DNA of 64,000 bases from Rhodococcus sp. 14-2483-1-2 (GCF_002259405.1 NZ_NPFW01000013.1:418704-482703), one strand, 5' to 3'; shown: positions 26,963 to 36,118, counted from the first letter of the stretch. The notes: generated by a model not told the origin, from the letters alone. Numbers and translations: made by a program.

Positions 26963-29245
26963 ATGTTGTGGACGCGCTTCCTGGGCCTCGGTGCACTCGC
27001 TGTCGCGGCGTACGCGATCGCCCCGCCGGGGATACCCCAAGGTGCGATATACGCAATCGTGCTTCTGGCCACAGTTGCTGCGTTCGGGTATCGCTACTTT
27101 CGGGAACCCGGGCCGGACAAGCGGACATGGAAGTACATGGCCGTCGGCGTCGGCTCCTGGGGCATCGGCGACGCGCTGATCGCGACGGTGCAGGCCGGCG
27201 GTGGACAAGTGTCGACGTTCTCCTCGTCCGACATCTTCTATCTGCTCGGCTATCTGGTGATCGCCGTGGGTTTCGCCCGAGCCGCGGACGAGAACGGGCT
27301 CGTGTTCGGGGTCGAAGAGCTACTCGAATGCCTGGTGGTTGCCGTCGGTTTCGGCCTCGCCACATGGGTGTTCGTGATCTCCGACGATGCGGCGTGGTCG
27401 TTCTCGTCGGCCATCGAACTGTGGCCGGCGACGGTCTATCTCACCATCGATGCATTTCTGCTGACGCTCGTCGGCAGTCTGTACCTGCTGACCCGGTCGA
27501 CCACGGTGCCGTTCCTGGCGGCCGCGGCCGGCGTCGTGTTCCTCGTCTCGGCCGACTTCGCGTCCTATGCCGCGGTCAACGCCTCCGAGCTGTACCGTTC
27601 GACTCTCCTGAACACGCTGTGGCTGGCAGCCTATGTGTGTTTCGGAGTGATCGCGCTTCACGTTCCCGAGCAGGCCGTGTCGCGGATCGACCGGTCCAGC
27701 CCTTTCAGATTCGGGCGCGCGAGATTCCTCGGACTCACGCTCGCGGTCGCCGTGACACCCCTCGCGATGGCCGTTCAGCTGGCCCGCGGAATACCCGTGC
27801 AACAGTGGGGTTGGGTGATCGTGGTGTCCTCGGCACTGGTCATCGCCCTCGTCGGATGCCGCATGGCGTGCTTCCTGAACACGCTGCGGCTGCAGACCGC
27901 GGTACTAGAGGACGTGGCTCGGACGGACGCTGTCACCGGACTGGCCAGCCGCCGACTGCTCCGAGAGCGGCTGGACACGATGCTCGCCACCCGCGGTGAT
28001 TCGGACGTCTTCACGCTCGTGGTGGATATCGATCGCTTCGCCCAGATCAACGAGACCTTCGGGTACAGCGTCGGAGACAGTGTGCTGCGCGAGATCGGTC
28101 ATCGCCTCGTCGCATCGGTGCGATCCGACGACCTCGTCGGTCGGCTCGGTGGGGACCAGTTCGTCGTTGCCATGCGCAGGCGGCCGGCTCGGATCGACGT
28201 ATCGGACACCGCCGAGCGGCTCCAGTTCGCAGTCAGCAGAACGATGTTCGTGCACGACATCAACGTGGCGCTCGACGCGGCCGTCGGAATCGCGTCGACC
28301 GAGGTTCCGACGGCGAGTCAGGTGGACGGTGAGGCGATGCTTCAGCGTGCCCACGTGGCGTTGACGGCCGCGAAGGCCGGCCACACCCGCGTCGGTCGTC
28401 ACGAACCCGACATGGATCGCGACCGCCACGATCAGATGCGGTTGCTGGGGGAACTCGACACGGCGATTCGTGACCACCAGCTTCGAGTGTTCTTCCAGCC
28501 GTGCCTGGACCTGGAATCCGGCAGTGTCGATCGCGTCGAGGCGTTGCTGCGGTGGCAGCATCCGCGTGAAGGTCTGATCGGACCGTCGATGTTCCTGCCC
28601 GACGCAGAGCGCACCGGCATGTTGCCCGCCATCACCGCGCTCGTGCTGGACGAGGCGTTGGCGCAGTGCAGTGCGCTGCGTCGCCGCGGCGTGAATCTGT
28701 CTGTCTCGGTCAATCTTTCGGTCCGAAATCTGCTCGACGAGACGCTCACCGAACAGGTCGTGGCCGCGCTGGCGAAGTATTCGGTTCCTGCACATGCTCT
28801 GGAATTCGAGGTCACCGAGACGACGGCGATGACCGATCCGGTGCGTTCGGTGAACGCGTTGACGTCGCTGCGTGGCCTCGGCGTCACCATCGCGATCGAC
28901 GACTACGGCACCGGCTACAGCTCGTTGGCCTACCTGCAGACACTGCCGGTGCAGACGCTCAAGATCGACCGCTCGTTCGTGTCGAAGATGAACACCGACG
29001 AAACCGATGCGTCGATCGTGCGCTCGACCATCGACCTGGCTCGAAGCCTCGGGGTGCGGGTGATGGCAGAGGGGGTCGAGGACGCGGGCACGTTGGATGC
29101 GCTCCGCGAGTTGGGCTGCGACGGTGCCCAGGGTTACTTCCTCGGGAGGCCGATGTCCGCCGAGTTCCTGGTCGACGCTGTGGCGAAACTGGATTCGGAG
29201 ATGCCGACGAAACTCGAATGGGAGCTCGCCCGCGAACGCATCTGA
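26963..29245 (+). CDS. Membrane GGDEF-EAL c-di-GMP phosphodiesterase, GGDEF degenerate
   Basis: 760 residues. About eight to ten hydrophobic segments (residues 5 to about 300), then GGDEF (about 320-480) and EAL (about 500-745). The cyclase signature reads GGDQF (about 396-400), lacking the catalytic second acidic residue, so cyclase activity is doubtful and it may only bind GTP. The EAL domain looks complete: EALLRW (about 526-531), VNLSVRNL, EVTETTAM, IDDYGTGYSSL, KIDRSFV and EGVED. It is expected to hydrolyse c-di-GMP to pGpG. GAAGGA lies about 10 bp before the start. Confidence 0.9.
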   Translation: MLWTRFLGLGALAVAAYAIAPPGIPQGAIYAIVLLATVAAFGYRYFREPGPDKRTWKYMAVGVGSWGIGDALIATVQAGGGQVSTFSSSDIFYLLGYLVIAVGFARAADENGLVFGVEELLECLVVAVGFGLATWVFVISDDAAWSFSSAIELWPATVYLTIDAFLLTLVGSLYLLTRSTTVPFLAAAAGVVFLVSADFASYAAVNASELYRSTLLNTLWLAAYVCFGVIALHVPEQAVSRIDRSSPFRFGRARFLGLTLAVAVTPLAMAVQLARGIPVQQWGWVIVVSSALVIALVGCRMACFLNTLRLQTAVLEDVARTDAVTGLASRRLLRERLDTMLATRGDSDVFTLVVDIDRFAQINETFGYSVGDSVLREIGHRLVASVRSDDLVGRLGGDQFVVAMRRRPARIDVSDTAERLQFAVSRTMFVHDINVALDAAVGIASTEVPTASQVDGEAMLQRAHVALTAAKAGHTRVGRHEPDMDRDRHDQMRLLGELDTAIRDHQLRVFFQPCLDLESGSVDRVEALLRWQHPREGLIGPSMFLPDAERTGMLPAITALVLDEALAQCSALRRRGVNLSVSVNLSVRNLLDETLTEQVVAALAKYSVPAHALEFEVTETTAMTDPVRSVNALTSLRGLGVTIAIDDYGTGYSSLAYLQTLPVQTLKIDRSFVSKMNTDETDASIVRSTIDLARSLGVRVMAEGVEDAGTLDALRELGCDGAQGYFLGRPMSAEFLVDAVAKLDSEMPTKLEWELARERI

Positions 29246-29261
29246 GCGGACGCGTGCGCTC

Positions 29262-29573
29262 TCACGACGTGGCAGGCACGTCCAGTACGACCTCGAATTC
29301 GAGCAGTGATGCTCCGGACGAGACCGGCTTGGCGGCGCTGGGTCCGGCGTGAGCCTCCCGCGACGGTCCTGCCGACCACGCCTGGAACGACTCCTCGTCC
29401 TCCCACTGGGTGACGACGAAGTAGCGCGATTCGCCCTTGACCGGCCGCAGCAGTTGGAATCCGAGGAAGCCCGGGGAGCCGTCGACCGACCCGGCGCGCG
29501 CGGCGAAGCGCTTCTCGAGTTCGGGGCCTGCGCCCTCGGGTACGTCGATCGCATTGATCTTCACAATGGCCAT
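29262..29573 (-). CDS. mhuD: MhuD-type haem-degrading monooxygenase
   Basis: 103 residues of the antibiotic-biosynthesis monooxygenase (ABM) fold. Asn7, Trp66 and His75, the haem-site residues of M. tuberculosis MhuD (Rv3592), are all at the same positions, and the opening KINAIDVPEGAGPELEKRFA is very close to MhuD. It probably opens haem to a bilin-type product with release of iron. It converges on the GGDEF-EAL gene and neighbours a Rv3591c-like hydrolase, as in mycobacteria. Confidence 0.9.
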   Translation of the reverse strand: MAIVKINAIDVPEGAGPELEKRFAARAGSVDGSPGFLGFQLLRPVKGESRYFVVTQWEDEESFQAWSAGPSREAHAGPSAAKPVSSGASLLEFEVVLDVPATS

Positions 29574-29609
29574 GCCCGCGAGATTACTCCGCCGTTATGC
29601 TCGGCGGTG

Positions 29610-30347
29610 ATGCTCTACGACGAGGGTGGATCCGGCCGTTCGATTCTGCTGCTGCACGGGCTGATGGGCAGCGCCGCCACCTGGCGGCGGCAGGTTCCGT
29701 GGCTGCGAGAATTCGGTCACGTGCACACCTACGATGCGCCGGGGCACCGTCGCCCCCCTCCTGCCGAGCTCACGACCGAGTTCTTCGTGGCCGACCTGCT
29801 CGAGCATCTCGACCGGTTGGGTCCCAGTGTGCTGATCGGTCATTCGATGGGCGCACTGCACGGTTGGTGTGCGGCCGCCGAGCGACCCGACCTGGTCACC
29901 GCCATGGTGGTCGAGGACATAGCCCCGGACTTCAGGGGCCGCACCGCAGATGACTGGGCCGCGATGATCCGTGCGTGGCCGCAACCCTTTCCCGACGCCG
30001 ATGCGGTGCGGGGGTTCTTCGGAGATGTTGCGGGACAATACTTTCTGGATTCCTTCGTGCGAAGCGACGACGGCTGGCGGCTGCACGGTGAGGTGGACTT
30101 CTTCGAAGCGATCTCGCAGGAGTGGGGCACCCGGCACTTCTGGGACGAGTGGGATGCCGTCGACGCTCCGGTGTTGCTGATCGAGGGTGAACACACGATC
30201 ACCCCGGCCGGTCAGATGCAGCGGATGCACTCGCGCAAGCCCGGATCGGTGTACGTGCGGGTCGAGAAGGCAGCGCATCTGATTCACGACGAGGCACCCG
30301 AGCGGTATCGCACGGCGGTCGAGGAGTTCCTGCGCGCACTAGGATGA
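29610..30347 (+). CDS. Alpha/beta hydrolase (Rv3591c-like)
   Basis: 245 residues from ATG 29610; GTG 29607 is an alternative. Oxyanion block LLLHGLMGSAATWR, nucleophile Ser in LIGHSMGALHGW, acid in LLIEGEHT and His in KAAHLIHDEAP make a complete triad. No signal peptide, so it is cytoplasmic. Its place next to mhuD matches Rv3591c. Substrate unknown. It overlaps the next hydrolase by ATGA. Confidence 0.85.
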   Translation: MLYDEGGSGRSILLLHGLMGSAATWRRQVPWLREFGHVHTYDAPGHRRPPPAELTTEFFVADLLEHLDRLGPSVLIGHSMGALHGWCAAAERPDLVTAMVVEDIAPDFRGRTADDWAAMIRAWPQPFPDADAVRGFFGDVAGQYFLDSFVRSDDGWRLHGEVDFFEAISQEWGTRHFWDEWDAVDAPVLLIEGEHTITPAGQMQRMHSRKPGSVYVRVEKAAHLIHDEAPERYRTAVEEFLRALG

Positions 30348-31162
30348 TCCGAATGCCGCTCGCGAAGCTCAACGGAATCGACCTCAACTACGACGTCACC
30401 GGCGACGGTCCGCTCGTGGTGTTGGTGATGGGCACCGGTAGCCCTGGACGAGTCTGGCGAACCCATCAGGTTCCGGTGCTGGTGAAGCAGGGGTACCGGG
30501 TCGTCACCTTCGACAATCGAGGTATCGCACCGTCTTCCGAGTGCGCGAGCGGGATGACGCTGGACGACCTGGTTGCCGACACCGCTGCCCTCATCGAACA
30601 CCTCGGCGGCGGTGCAGCACGCGTCGTCGGCACCTCGATGGGTGCCCGCGTCACCCAGGAATTGGCTTTGGCCAGGCCGGATCTGGTCTCGCATGCAGTG
30701 ATGATGGCCACCTTCGGCAAGACCACCACCTTTCGTGCGCAGATGTCGAAGGGGGAGAAGGACCTTCACGACTCCGGGATCGAACTACCCGCGTCGTACC
30801 GGGCTGCGATGACTGCGATGCAGAACTTCTCGCCGAAGACGCTGGCCGACGATACTGCGATCGGTGACTGGCTGGCGATCCTCGAATACTCCGGCGGCAA
30901 GAAGACGGCGGGTATGCGGGCGCAGATCGGACTCGAAATGCGCATCGGGACAGACCGATTGGCTGCGTACCGCGCAATCAGGGCGAAGTCTCTGGTGATC
31001 GGATTTGCCGATGACCGCATGATCCCGGTGCAGCAGTGCCGCGACGTCGCCGACGCGATACCGGGTGCGCAGTACGTCGAGATCGCCGACACCGGCCATT
31101 TCGGCTACCTCGAACGCCCCGACGCGGTCAACGCCGCACTCGTGGAATTTCTCTCTCGGTAG
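30344..31162 (+). CDS. Alpha/beta hydrolase
   Basis: 272 residues (269 if ATG 30353 is used). The nucleophile elbow is VVGTSMGARVTQE, the oxyanion region LVMGTGSPGRVW, and the likely acid and His are in FADDRMIP and DTGHFGYLERP. The N-terminal AKLNGIDLNYDVTGDGPL is the usual fold opening. It is coupled to the upstream hydrolase. No substrate can be assigned from the sequence. Confidence 0.82.
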   Translation: MIRMPLAKLNGIDLNYDVTGDGPLVVLVMGTGSPGRVWRTHQVPVLVKQGYRVVTFDNRGIAPSSECASGMTLDDLVADTAALIEHLGGGAARVVGTSMGARVTQELALARPDLVSHAVMMATFGKTTTFRAQMSKGEKDLHDSGIELPASYRAAMTAMQNFSPKTLADDTAIGDWLAILEYSGGKKTAGMRAQIGLEMRIGTDRLAAYRAIRAKSLVIGFADDRMIPVQQCRDVADAIPGAQYVEIADTGHFGYLERPDAVNAALVEFLSR

Positions 31163-31184
31163 CGACATTCTGCGCGGCGGCGGG

Positions 31185-31529
31185 CTACGAGGTGAGTGCG
31201 CCGAGGCGCTCCCGTGTCTGCTCGAGTTCGGCTCGTCGTCGCTCGAGGCGGGCCGAGATCGCGTCCACCTCGGCGCGAAGTCGAGGACACATGTCCAGGG
31301 TGACGCCGTGGTCGCCCGTTCGTGCGCAGTCGAGGTACCGACCGATGGTGGCCGTCGTGAGCCCCGCGGCGATCATCGACTTGATCTGCAGCACGCGCGG
31401 TACGTCCGCCTCGGCGTACACCCGGTAGCCGTTGGCGTCGCGGTGCGGAACGAGTACCCCGTGACTGTCGTAGTGGCGTAGGGCGCGCGCCGACACCCCG
31501 GTTCGCGCAGCGAGCTCGCTGATCAACAT
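31185..31529 (-). CDS. MerR-family transcriptional regulator
   Basis: 114 residues. The N-terminal winged helix MLISELAARTGVSARALRHY with a following NGYRVY wing is diagnostic of MerR. A C-terminal coiled coil (EVDAISARLERRRAELEQTRERL) would form the dimer. One cysteine (in DMCPRL) is present, but no metal-binding cysteine pattern, so it is probably a drug- or stress-type member. It is divergent from the serine hydrolase at 31586. Confidence 0.88.
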   Translation of the reverse strand: MLISELAARTGVSARALRHYDSHGVLVPHRDANGYRVYAEADVPRVLQIKSMIAAGLTTATIGRYLDCARTGDHGVTLDMCPRLRAEVDAISARLERRRAELEQTRERLGALTS

Positions 31530-31585
31530 CGGTTGCCTCCCGGACTTGACCTTCTCGCCGGCGTCAACCCTTATCGTCCGGCACT

Positions 31586-32146
31586 ATGGCACTCACAACC
31601 AGCAGACGGGCCGTGATCTTCCACGGCTACCGGGCGACGCCCGATGATCATTGGTTCGGTTGGCTCGCCGAACAATTGGACAGCACTGGAATCTCGACGC
31701 ACATCCCTCCGCTACCGGATCCTGCGGCGCCGGATCGCGATCGCTGGCAGGCAGAGGTAGCAGCGGTACTCGGAACGCCCGGGCCCGACACGATCGTGGT
31801 TGCGCACAGCTTGGGTTGTCTTGCCGTCCTACGGCACCTCGCCACCCTCGTGGAGCCGTGGCGGATGGGGGCGCTCGTACTGGTGTCGGGGTTCGTCGAC
31901 CCTCTACCTGCGCTACCCGTTCTCGACGGCTTCGTTGCCGACGGCGTGATTCTGTCCGGGATACCGGACCACATCGGGTCGATCTCGATCCTGCGCTCGG
32001 ACGACGACCCGATCGTTCCCCCCGCACACACCGATCGTCTGGCTCGTCTGCTCGACGCGCCGGTGCAGATCGTCCCCGGCGCGGGCCACTTCCTCGCCGC
32101 CGACGGAGTCACCTCCCTGCCTGCCGTCCTGGACGCCGTCACCTGA
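31586..32146 (+). CDS. RBBP9/YdeN-type serine hydrolase
   Basis: 186 residues. A compact alpha/beta hydrolase with HGYRATPDDHWFGWL, nucleophile in VVAHSLGCLAVLRHL, acid in RSDDDPIVP, and His in PGAGHFLAADGV. Size and motifs fit the YdeN/RBBP9 family, whose substrates are mostly unknown. It is divergent from the MerR gene, which may control it, and convergent with mutY. Confidence 0.83.
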   Translation: MALTTSRRAVIFHGYRATPDDHWFGWLAEQLDSTGISTHIPPLPDPAAPDRDRWQAEVAAVLGTPGPDTIVVAHSLGCLAVLRHLATLVEPWRMGALVLVSGFVDPLPALPVLDGFVADGVILSGIPDHIGSISILRSDDDPIVPPAHTDRLARLLDAPVQIVPGAGHFLAADGVTSLPAVLDAVT

Positions 32147-32159
32147 CGTGGCTGCGCTG

Positions 32160-33044
32160 TCAGCCGTCCGAACCCTCACCTGCGAGTGCGAACAGTCCCG
32201 ACTCCGTCTGTTCGATCAATCCGTCGGTCAGCAGTGAATCGAGAGCTCGGTCGCGTTGTGTCGGGTCGGTGGGCCAGACGATGTCGAGTTCGGCGCGCTC
32301 GACCGGGCCGGTGCTCTCGCGCAGTACCGACATGAGCTTGCCTCGAACCTGACGATCCGTGCCCGCGAACTTCTGGACCTTCTTCGCAGGGCCGGTGTGC
32401 GCGGGTCTGCCCGCCTCGATCCAGGCGCACTCCGGGAGCGGGCACAGCAGGCATGCCGGATTCTTGGCCGTACAGATCAGTGCGCCCAGTTCCATCAACG
32501 CCGCGGAGTAGCGGGCGGCACGCGGGACGCTCTCCGGGAGCAACTGTTCGACGTCGGCGAGATCCCTTGTCGTGGAGGGATTTCCAGGCTCGGCGTTACC
32601 GTGCAACGCACGCGCGACAACGCGTCGAACATTGGTGTCGACCACCGGAACTCGCTGACCGTAAGCGAAACACGCCACCGCGCGCGCGGTGTATGCACCG
32701 ATACCCGGCAGACCCAACAGAGTCTCGACGTCGGCGGGCACCTCGTCGCCGTACTCGTCGGCGAGAACGCGGGAGCACTCGTGCAACCGCAGTGCTCGAC
32801 GCGGATAGCCCAACTTGCCCCACGCGCGAAGCACCTCGGCCTGCGAGGACGAGGCCATCGCCGACGGCACCGGCCAGCGCTGCACCCACTGCTCCCAGAT
32901 GGGCGCGACCCGCACCACCGGCGTCTGCTGCAGCATGATCTCGCTCATCAGGATCTGCCACGCGCTGACGCCGGGCTTCCGCCACGGCAGATCGCGTCCG
33001 TCGGTGTCGAACCACCCGACCAGAGCGTCGGCATCGATCGGCAA
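32160..33044 (-). CDS. mutY: A/G-specific adenine glycosylase
   Basis: 294 residues from TTG 33044. It removes adenine opposite 8-oxoguanine. The helix-hairpin-helix LLGLPGIGAYTARAVA, the catalytic aspartate in VPVVDTNVRR, and the iron-sulfur cysteines in CTAKNPACLLCPLPEC are intact. The long open frame upstream runs into canB. TTG 33044 has AAGAAGGG upstream and a -10 (TACTGT, 33087-33082) that would put the message start near 33074, after the alternative TTG 33092. The divergent mutY-canB arrangement matches Rv3589/Rv3588c. Confidence 0.9.
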   Translation of the reverse strand: MPIDADALVGWFDTDGRDLPWRKPGVSAWQILMSEIMLQQTPVVRVAPIWEQWVQRWPVPSAMASSSQAEVLRAWGKLGYPRRALRLHECSRVLADEYGDEVPADVETLLGLPGIGAYTARAVACFAYGQRVPVVDTNVRRVVARALHGNAEPGNPSTTRDLADVEQLLPESVPRAARYSAALMELGALICTAKNPACLLCPLPECAWIEAGRPAHTGPAKKVQKFAGTDRQVRGKLMSVLRESTGPVERAELDIVWPTDPTQRDRALDSLLTDGLIEQTESGLFALAGEGSDG

Positions 33045-33081
33045 GTGGTCGCCCTTCTTGTCAGGTCTGTGATCGGTCTCA

Positions 33082-33087
33082 ACAGTA
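33082..33087 (-). promoter_or_regulatory. -10 element of mutY
   Basis: TACTGT on the minus strand, about 38 bases before TTG 33044, leaving a leader of about 30 bases that contains the AAGAAGGG ribosome site. Confidence 0.4.
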
Positions 33088-33152
33088 GCCAACCCGACTC
33101 GCCGGTAGCTCGATCCACGTGGACCCAACTCGCCGTGCGCCCGCTGCGCGTG

Positions 33153-33158
33153 CACAAT
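33153..33158 (+). promoter_or_regulatory. -10 element of canB (leaderless)
   Basis: CACAAT ends seven bases before ATG 33166, the spacing of a leaderless start. This argues for ATG 33166 rather than ATG 33157, which overlaps the -10. Confidence 0.45.
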
Positions 33159-33165
33159 GAAACCC

Positions 33166-33792
33166 ATGCCTGCTTCGAATCCGATCGCTGCCTGGAAGTC
33201 CCTCAAGGAAGGCAACCAACGGTTTGTCTCCGGGGAGGTCCTGCACCCGTCGCAGGGCATCGAGGATCGCGCCCGCCTCGAAAGTGCTCAGCACCCCAGC
33301 GCCATCCTGTTCGGTTGCGCCGACTCTCGTGTTGCTGCCGAGATCATCTTCGACCAGGGCCTGGGCGACATGTTCGTCGTGCGCACCGCCGGTCACGTGG
33401 TCGATTCCGCTGTCCTGGGCTCCATCGAGTACGGCGTCGCCGTGCTCGCGGCCCCGCTGATCGTGGTGCTCGGCCACGATCACTGCGGTGCAGTCAAGGC
33501 GACGGTCGACGCACTCGAGAGTGGTGACGTACCCGGTGGCTACATCCGCGACGTCGTCGAACGCGTCACTCCGTCGGTGCTCTCGGCCCGCCGCGACGGC
33601 TACCAGGCCGTCGACGAGTTCGAGGCCCGCCACGTCGAGGAAACCGGCAATCTGCTGATGCAGCGTTCGCGGATCGTCGCCGAGAAGGTCGAAGCCGGGG
33701 AACTCGCGATCGTCGGCCTCACCTACCAGCTGTCGAAGGGGCATGCGCAGCTGCGTGAGGTCATCGGCGACATCGGCGAAATGCCTGCCTGA
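33166..33792 (+). CDS. canB: Beta-class carbonic anhydrase
   Basis: 208 residues. It interconverts CO2 and bicarbonate. Zinc ligands Cys51, His104 and Cys107 with the Asp53-Arg55 dyad are present (FGCADSRV and VLGHDHCGAV). SIEYGVAVL is the conserved dimer region. Equivalent to Rv3588c and divergent from mutY. Confidence 0.94.
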   Translation: MPASNPIAAWKSLKEGNQRFVSGEVLHPSQGIEDRARLESAQHPSAILFGCADSRVAAEIIFDQGLGDMFVVRTAGHVVDSAVLGSIEYGVAVLAAPLIVVLGHDHCGAVKATVDALESGDVPGGYIRDVVERVTPSVLSARRDGYQAVDEFEARHVEETGNLLMQRSRIVAEKVEAGELAIVGLTYQLSKGHAQLREVIGDIGEMPA

Positions 33793-33871
33793 GTCGACTC
33801 GGATCCCATCTCGGTGAGTTCGCCGGCGCGACACGCCGTGTGGGCTCAGGGATAGCGTGGCTTCGGCCGCA

Positions 33872-33877
33872 TACGGT
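33872..33877 (+). promoter_or_regulatory. -10 element of the gene at 33884 (leaderless)
   Basis: TACGGT ends six bases before GTG 33884, so the transcript probably starts on the start codon. Confidence 0.4.
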
Positions 33878-33883
33878 TGATTC

Positions 33884-34621
33884 GTGTTGGAACCGACCGG
33901 GCCTTTGCCTCCCGAAATCTATTGGCGACGCCGTGCGCTCGCCATCGGTGCGGCCGTTGTCGTCCTCGGATTGATCGTGTGGTTCATCGCCTCGCTCAGT
34001 GGCGGTTCCGACGACACCGAGGCCGCTCCCGCAGGTGTCGTTGCGGCTCCGGCAACGTCCTCGTCCCTGCCCTCACCCAGCTCTTCTGCCACCGACGGTG
34101 ATTCGGGCAGTTCCGGTGGTTCGGGCGGTGGCTCGGGTGGTTCCGGCGGCTCGGGTGGCGGAACGGACTCCGCTGCCGGTGGTGGCGCAGCGGCCACGAC
34201 CAGCGGTGCGCCGGCTCCCGTGATCTCCAATCAGTGCCCGGATCAATCGCTCGCGATCAAGGTGACGCCGGAGCAGGCCACCTACCGCCTGGGCGAAGAG
34301 CCCGTGTTCACCGTGGTCATCACCAACATCGGCTCCACCGAATGCCAGCGTGACGTCGGTGCCGGGTTGCAGCAGGCGCTCGTCTACACCCTCGACAATC
34401 AGCGCATCTGGTCCAACATCGACTGCTTCCCCAACGCCGCATCGGATCTGCGTACCTTCAAGCCCGGCGAACAGGCCGGCTTCACCGTCAAGTGGTCCGG
34501 CACCAATTCGGTTCCCGGATGCGGCGAAGAGCGCATCCCGGTCGGTGTCGGTGCTTACCAGGCGATCGCCCAGCTCGGTGAACTCAAGAGCGCGCCGGAG
34601 CCGTTCAACATCACCGGCTGA
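33884..34621 (+). CDS. Membrane-anchored extracytoplasmic protein (Rv3587c-like)
   Basis: 245 residues. One membrane helix (about 18-40), a Ser/Gly-rich linker (about 65-110, with runs of GSGG units), then a beta-rich extracellular domain beginning NQCPDQSLAIKVTPEQATY, with four conserved-looking cysteines in two likely disulfides. It matches Rv3587c by layout and by position after canB. The glycine-rich linker would let the domain reach into the cell wall. Function unknown. Confidence 0.78.
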   Translation: MLEPTGPLPPEIYWRRRALAIGAAVVVLGLIVWFIASLSGGSDDTEAAPAGVVAAPATSSSLPSPSSSATDGDSGSSGGSGGGSGGSGGSGGGTDSAAGGGAAATTSGAPAPVISNQCPDQSLAIKVTPEQATYRLGEEPVFTVVITNIGSTECQRDVGAGLQQALVYTLDNQRIWSNIDCFPNAASDLRTFKPGEQAGFTVKWSGTNSVPGCGEERIPVGVGAYQAIAQLGELKSAPEPFNITG

Positions 34622-34636
34622 GTACGGTCGAATGTC

Positions 34637-35521
34637 ATGACCACTTCGACAGCTCTCGCTCGCTCCGCCTACAAGACGCTCGAACCCTTTCACGTCACCG
34701 CGTACTTCAACCCCGAACTGGGTGCGGCATACGAGGACACCGGCCTCGACGGTCACGCCTGGTACGTCGGAGCTCGGGCGGCCCCGATGGGACCGTGCGC
34801 GCCGAGTGTCGTCGCCGCTGCGTTCTACAACTTCAATCCGGTACTGATCGAGCGTGCGTGGCCTGCCGCCGTGGCCGTCGGCCTGGAGACGGTGTCCGAT
34901 CGTCGATGGGCCCTGCTCGACTCCGTTCTCGGAACGGCTCTCGGCTCCTTGGCGGCCGACCCTGCTCTGGCCACGTTGGCGGGCCGGCTAGGCGACATCG
35001 GCGATACCGCGTCGTTCGCGGGCCGACCGCTCGCGGCCGCATGGCACTCCGCCGCTCTACCCGAGACGCCGCATCTCGCCCTCTGGCACTCGATCACCGT
35101 CCTTCGCGAATGGCGCGGCGACGGACACCTCGCCGCTTTGATCGACGCAGAACTCGACCCGACGGAAGCCGCCGTCTTCCACGAGGCCGACCGCACGACC
35201 CCGCAGCCCGGCCGTCGGGCACTCGGCAAGCGCATCACGCAGCTGACCAGGCAGTGGTCCGAGAGCGAATGGGGTTCTGCTGCAGAGCGACTCGCTGCCC
35301 GCGGACTGATCACCATCTCTGCCGAGGGTGAGATGTTGACCGATGACGGAGCCGCGCTCGATCAGCACATCGAGGATCGCACCGACATCATGGCCTCGGC
35401 CGTGTGGAAGAACGTCGCGGACGCCGAGCAGTTGATCACCAGCGCCCGGCCGTACGTCAAGGCCGTGATCGACGCAGGCTTCCTGCCGGGTACGAAGAAG
35501 GCTTCGGCACCGCCGTCCTAG
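34637..35521 (+). CDS. SCO6745 family protein
   Basis: 294 residues of an alpha-helical actinobacterial family annotated SCO6745/SalK-like. Typical segments are AYFNPELGAAYEDTGL near the N-terminus, APMGPCAPSVVAAAFYNFNP, and LREWRGDGHLAALI. A winged-helix-like region may lie at 215-255. No catalytic motif is recognised. It starts 15 bp after the Rv3587c-like gene and marks where the order leaves the mycobacterial pattern. Confidence 0.72.
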   Translation: MTTSTALARSAYKTLEPFHVTAYFNPELGAAYEDTGLDGHAWYVGARAAPMGPCAPSVVAAAFYNFNPVLIERAWPAAVAVGLETVSDRRWALLDSVLGTALGSLAADPALATLAGRLGDIGDTASFAGRPLAAAWHSAALPETPHLALWHSITVLREWRGDGHLAALIDAELDPTEAAVFHEADRTTPQPGRRALGKRITQLTRQWSESEWGSAAERLAARGLITISAEGEMLTDDGAALDQHIEDRTDIMASAVWKNVADAEQLITSARPYVKAVIDAGFLPGTKKASAPPS

Positions 35522-35524
35522 GTG

Positions 35525-36118
35525 TCAGTCCCGTCGGAGCACGAGAGTCTCGAGGGGGATTCGTTCTCGAGGCTCGTTCTCCTTCTCGGCGGTACCGGCA
35601 TCGAGGGCATCGAGCGAACCGGCGGCTCCGACGGCGGTGATGGTGCGCGGCACGAGGTGGGCCGAGAGTCCCAGCAATTCAGCGGCCCGTGCGGCGTCGA
35701 AGCCGGCCATCTGCCTCGCTACCAGACCGAGGTGGTGCGCTTGGATCACCAAACATGCGACGGCCTGGCCGGTGTCGTAGTCGGCGGTCTTGTAGGGCTT
35801 TCCATCCGGAGCGGTGTCGACCCGGACTGCGAGCACGAGCATCGACGCGCGTGGTGCCCAGAGGCGATTGCCGGCACCGAGCACCGACGCCAACAGATCG
35901 AAAGTCTCGGTTCCGCGGACGCCGACGACGAAGCGTCGGGGTTGACTGTTCGATCCCGACGGTGCCCACCGGGCCGCCTCGAGCATGGAGGAGACCGATT
36001 CTGCGTCGATGACGTGGTCGGGATCGAACGATCGAGGGCTCGACCGATCCGCCAGAATTCGGGCTATGGGTGCCTCTGTCCGGGCGGACTCCTTGTAGGA
36101 CTTTCCGAGCGTTTTCAC
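35525..36118 (-). CDS. Nitroreductase-family flavoprotein
   Basis: 197 residues. FMN-binding blocks ILADRSSPRSFDPDHVI and ARWAPSGSNSQPRRFVV are the family hallmarks, and a C-terminal glycine-containing block AVGAAG follows. It is expected to be a dimeric NAD(P)H-dependent oxidoreductase on nitro, quinone or related compounds. It is divergent from a VOC gene across 145 bp that carry a double TTGCA-N5-TGCAA operator, so it is probably controlled by the TetR protein at 36787. True substrate unknown. Confidence 0.85.
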   Translation of the reverse strand: MKTLGKSYKESARTEAPIARILADRSSPRSFDPDHVIDAESVSSMLEAARWAPSGSNSQPRRFVVGVRGTETFDLLASVLGAGNRLWAPRASMLVLAVRVDTAPDGKPYKTADYDTGQAVACLVIQAHHLGLVARQMAGFDAARAAELLGLSAHLVPRTITAVGAAGSLDALDAGTAEKENEPRERIPLETLVLRRD

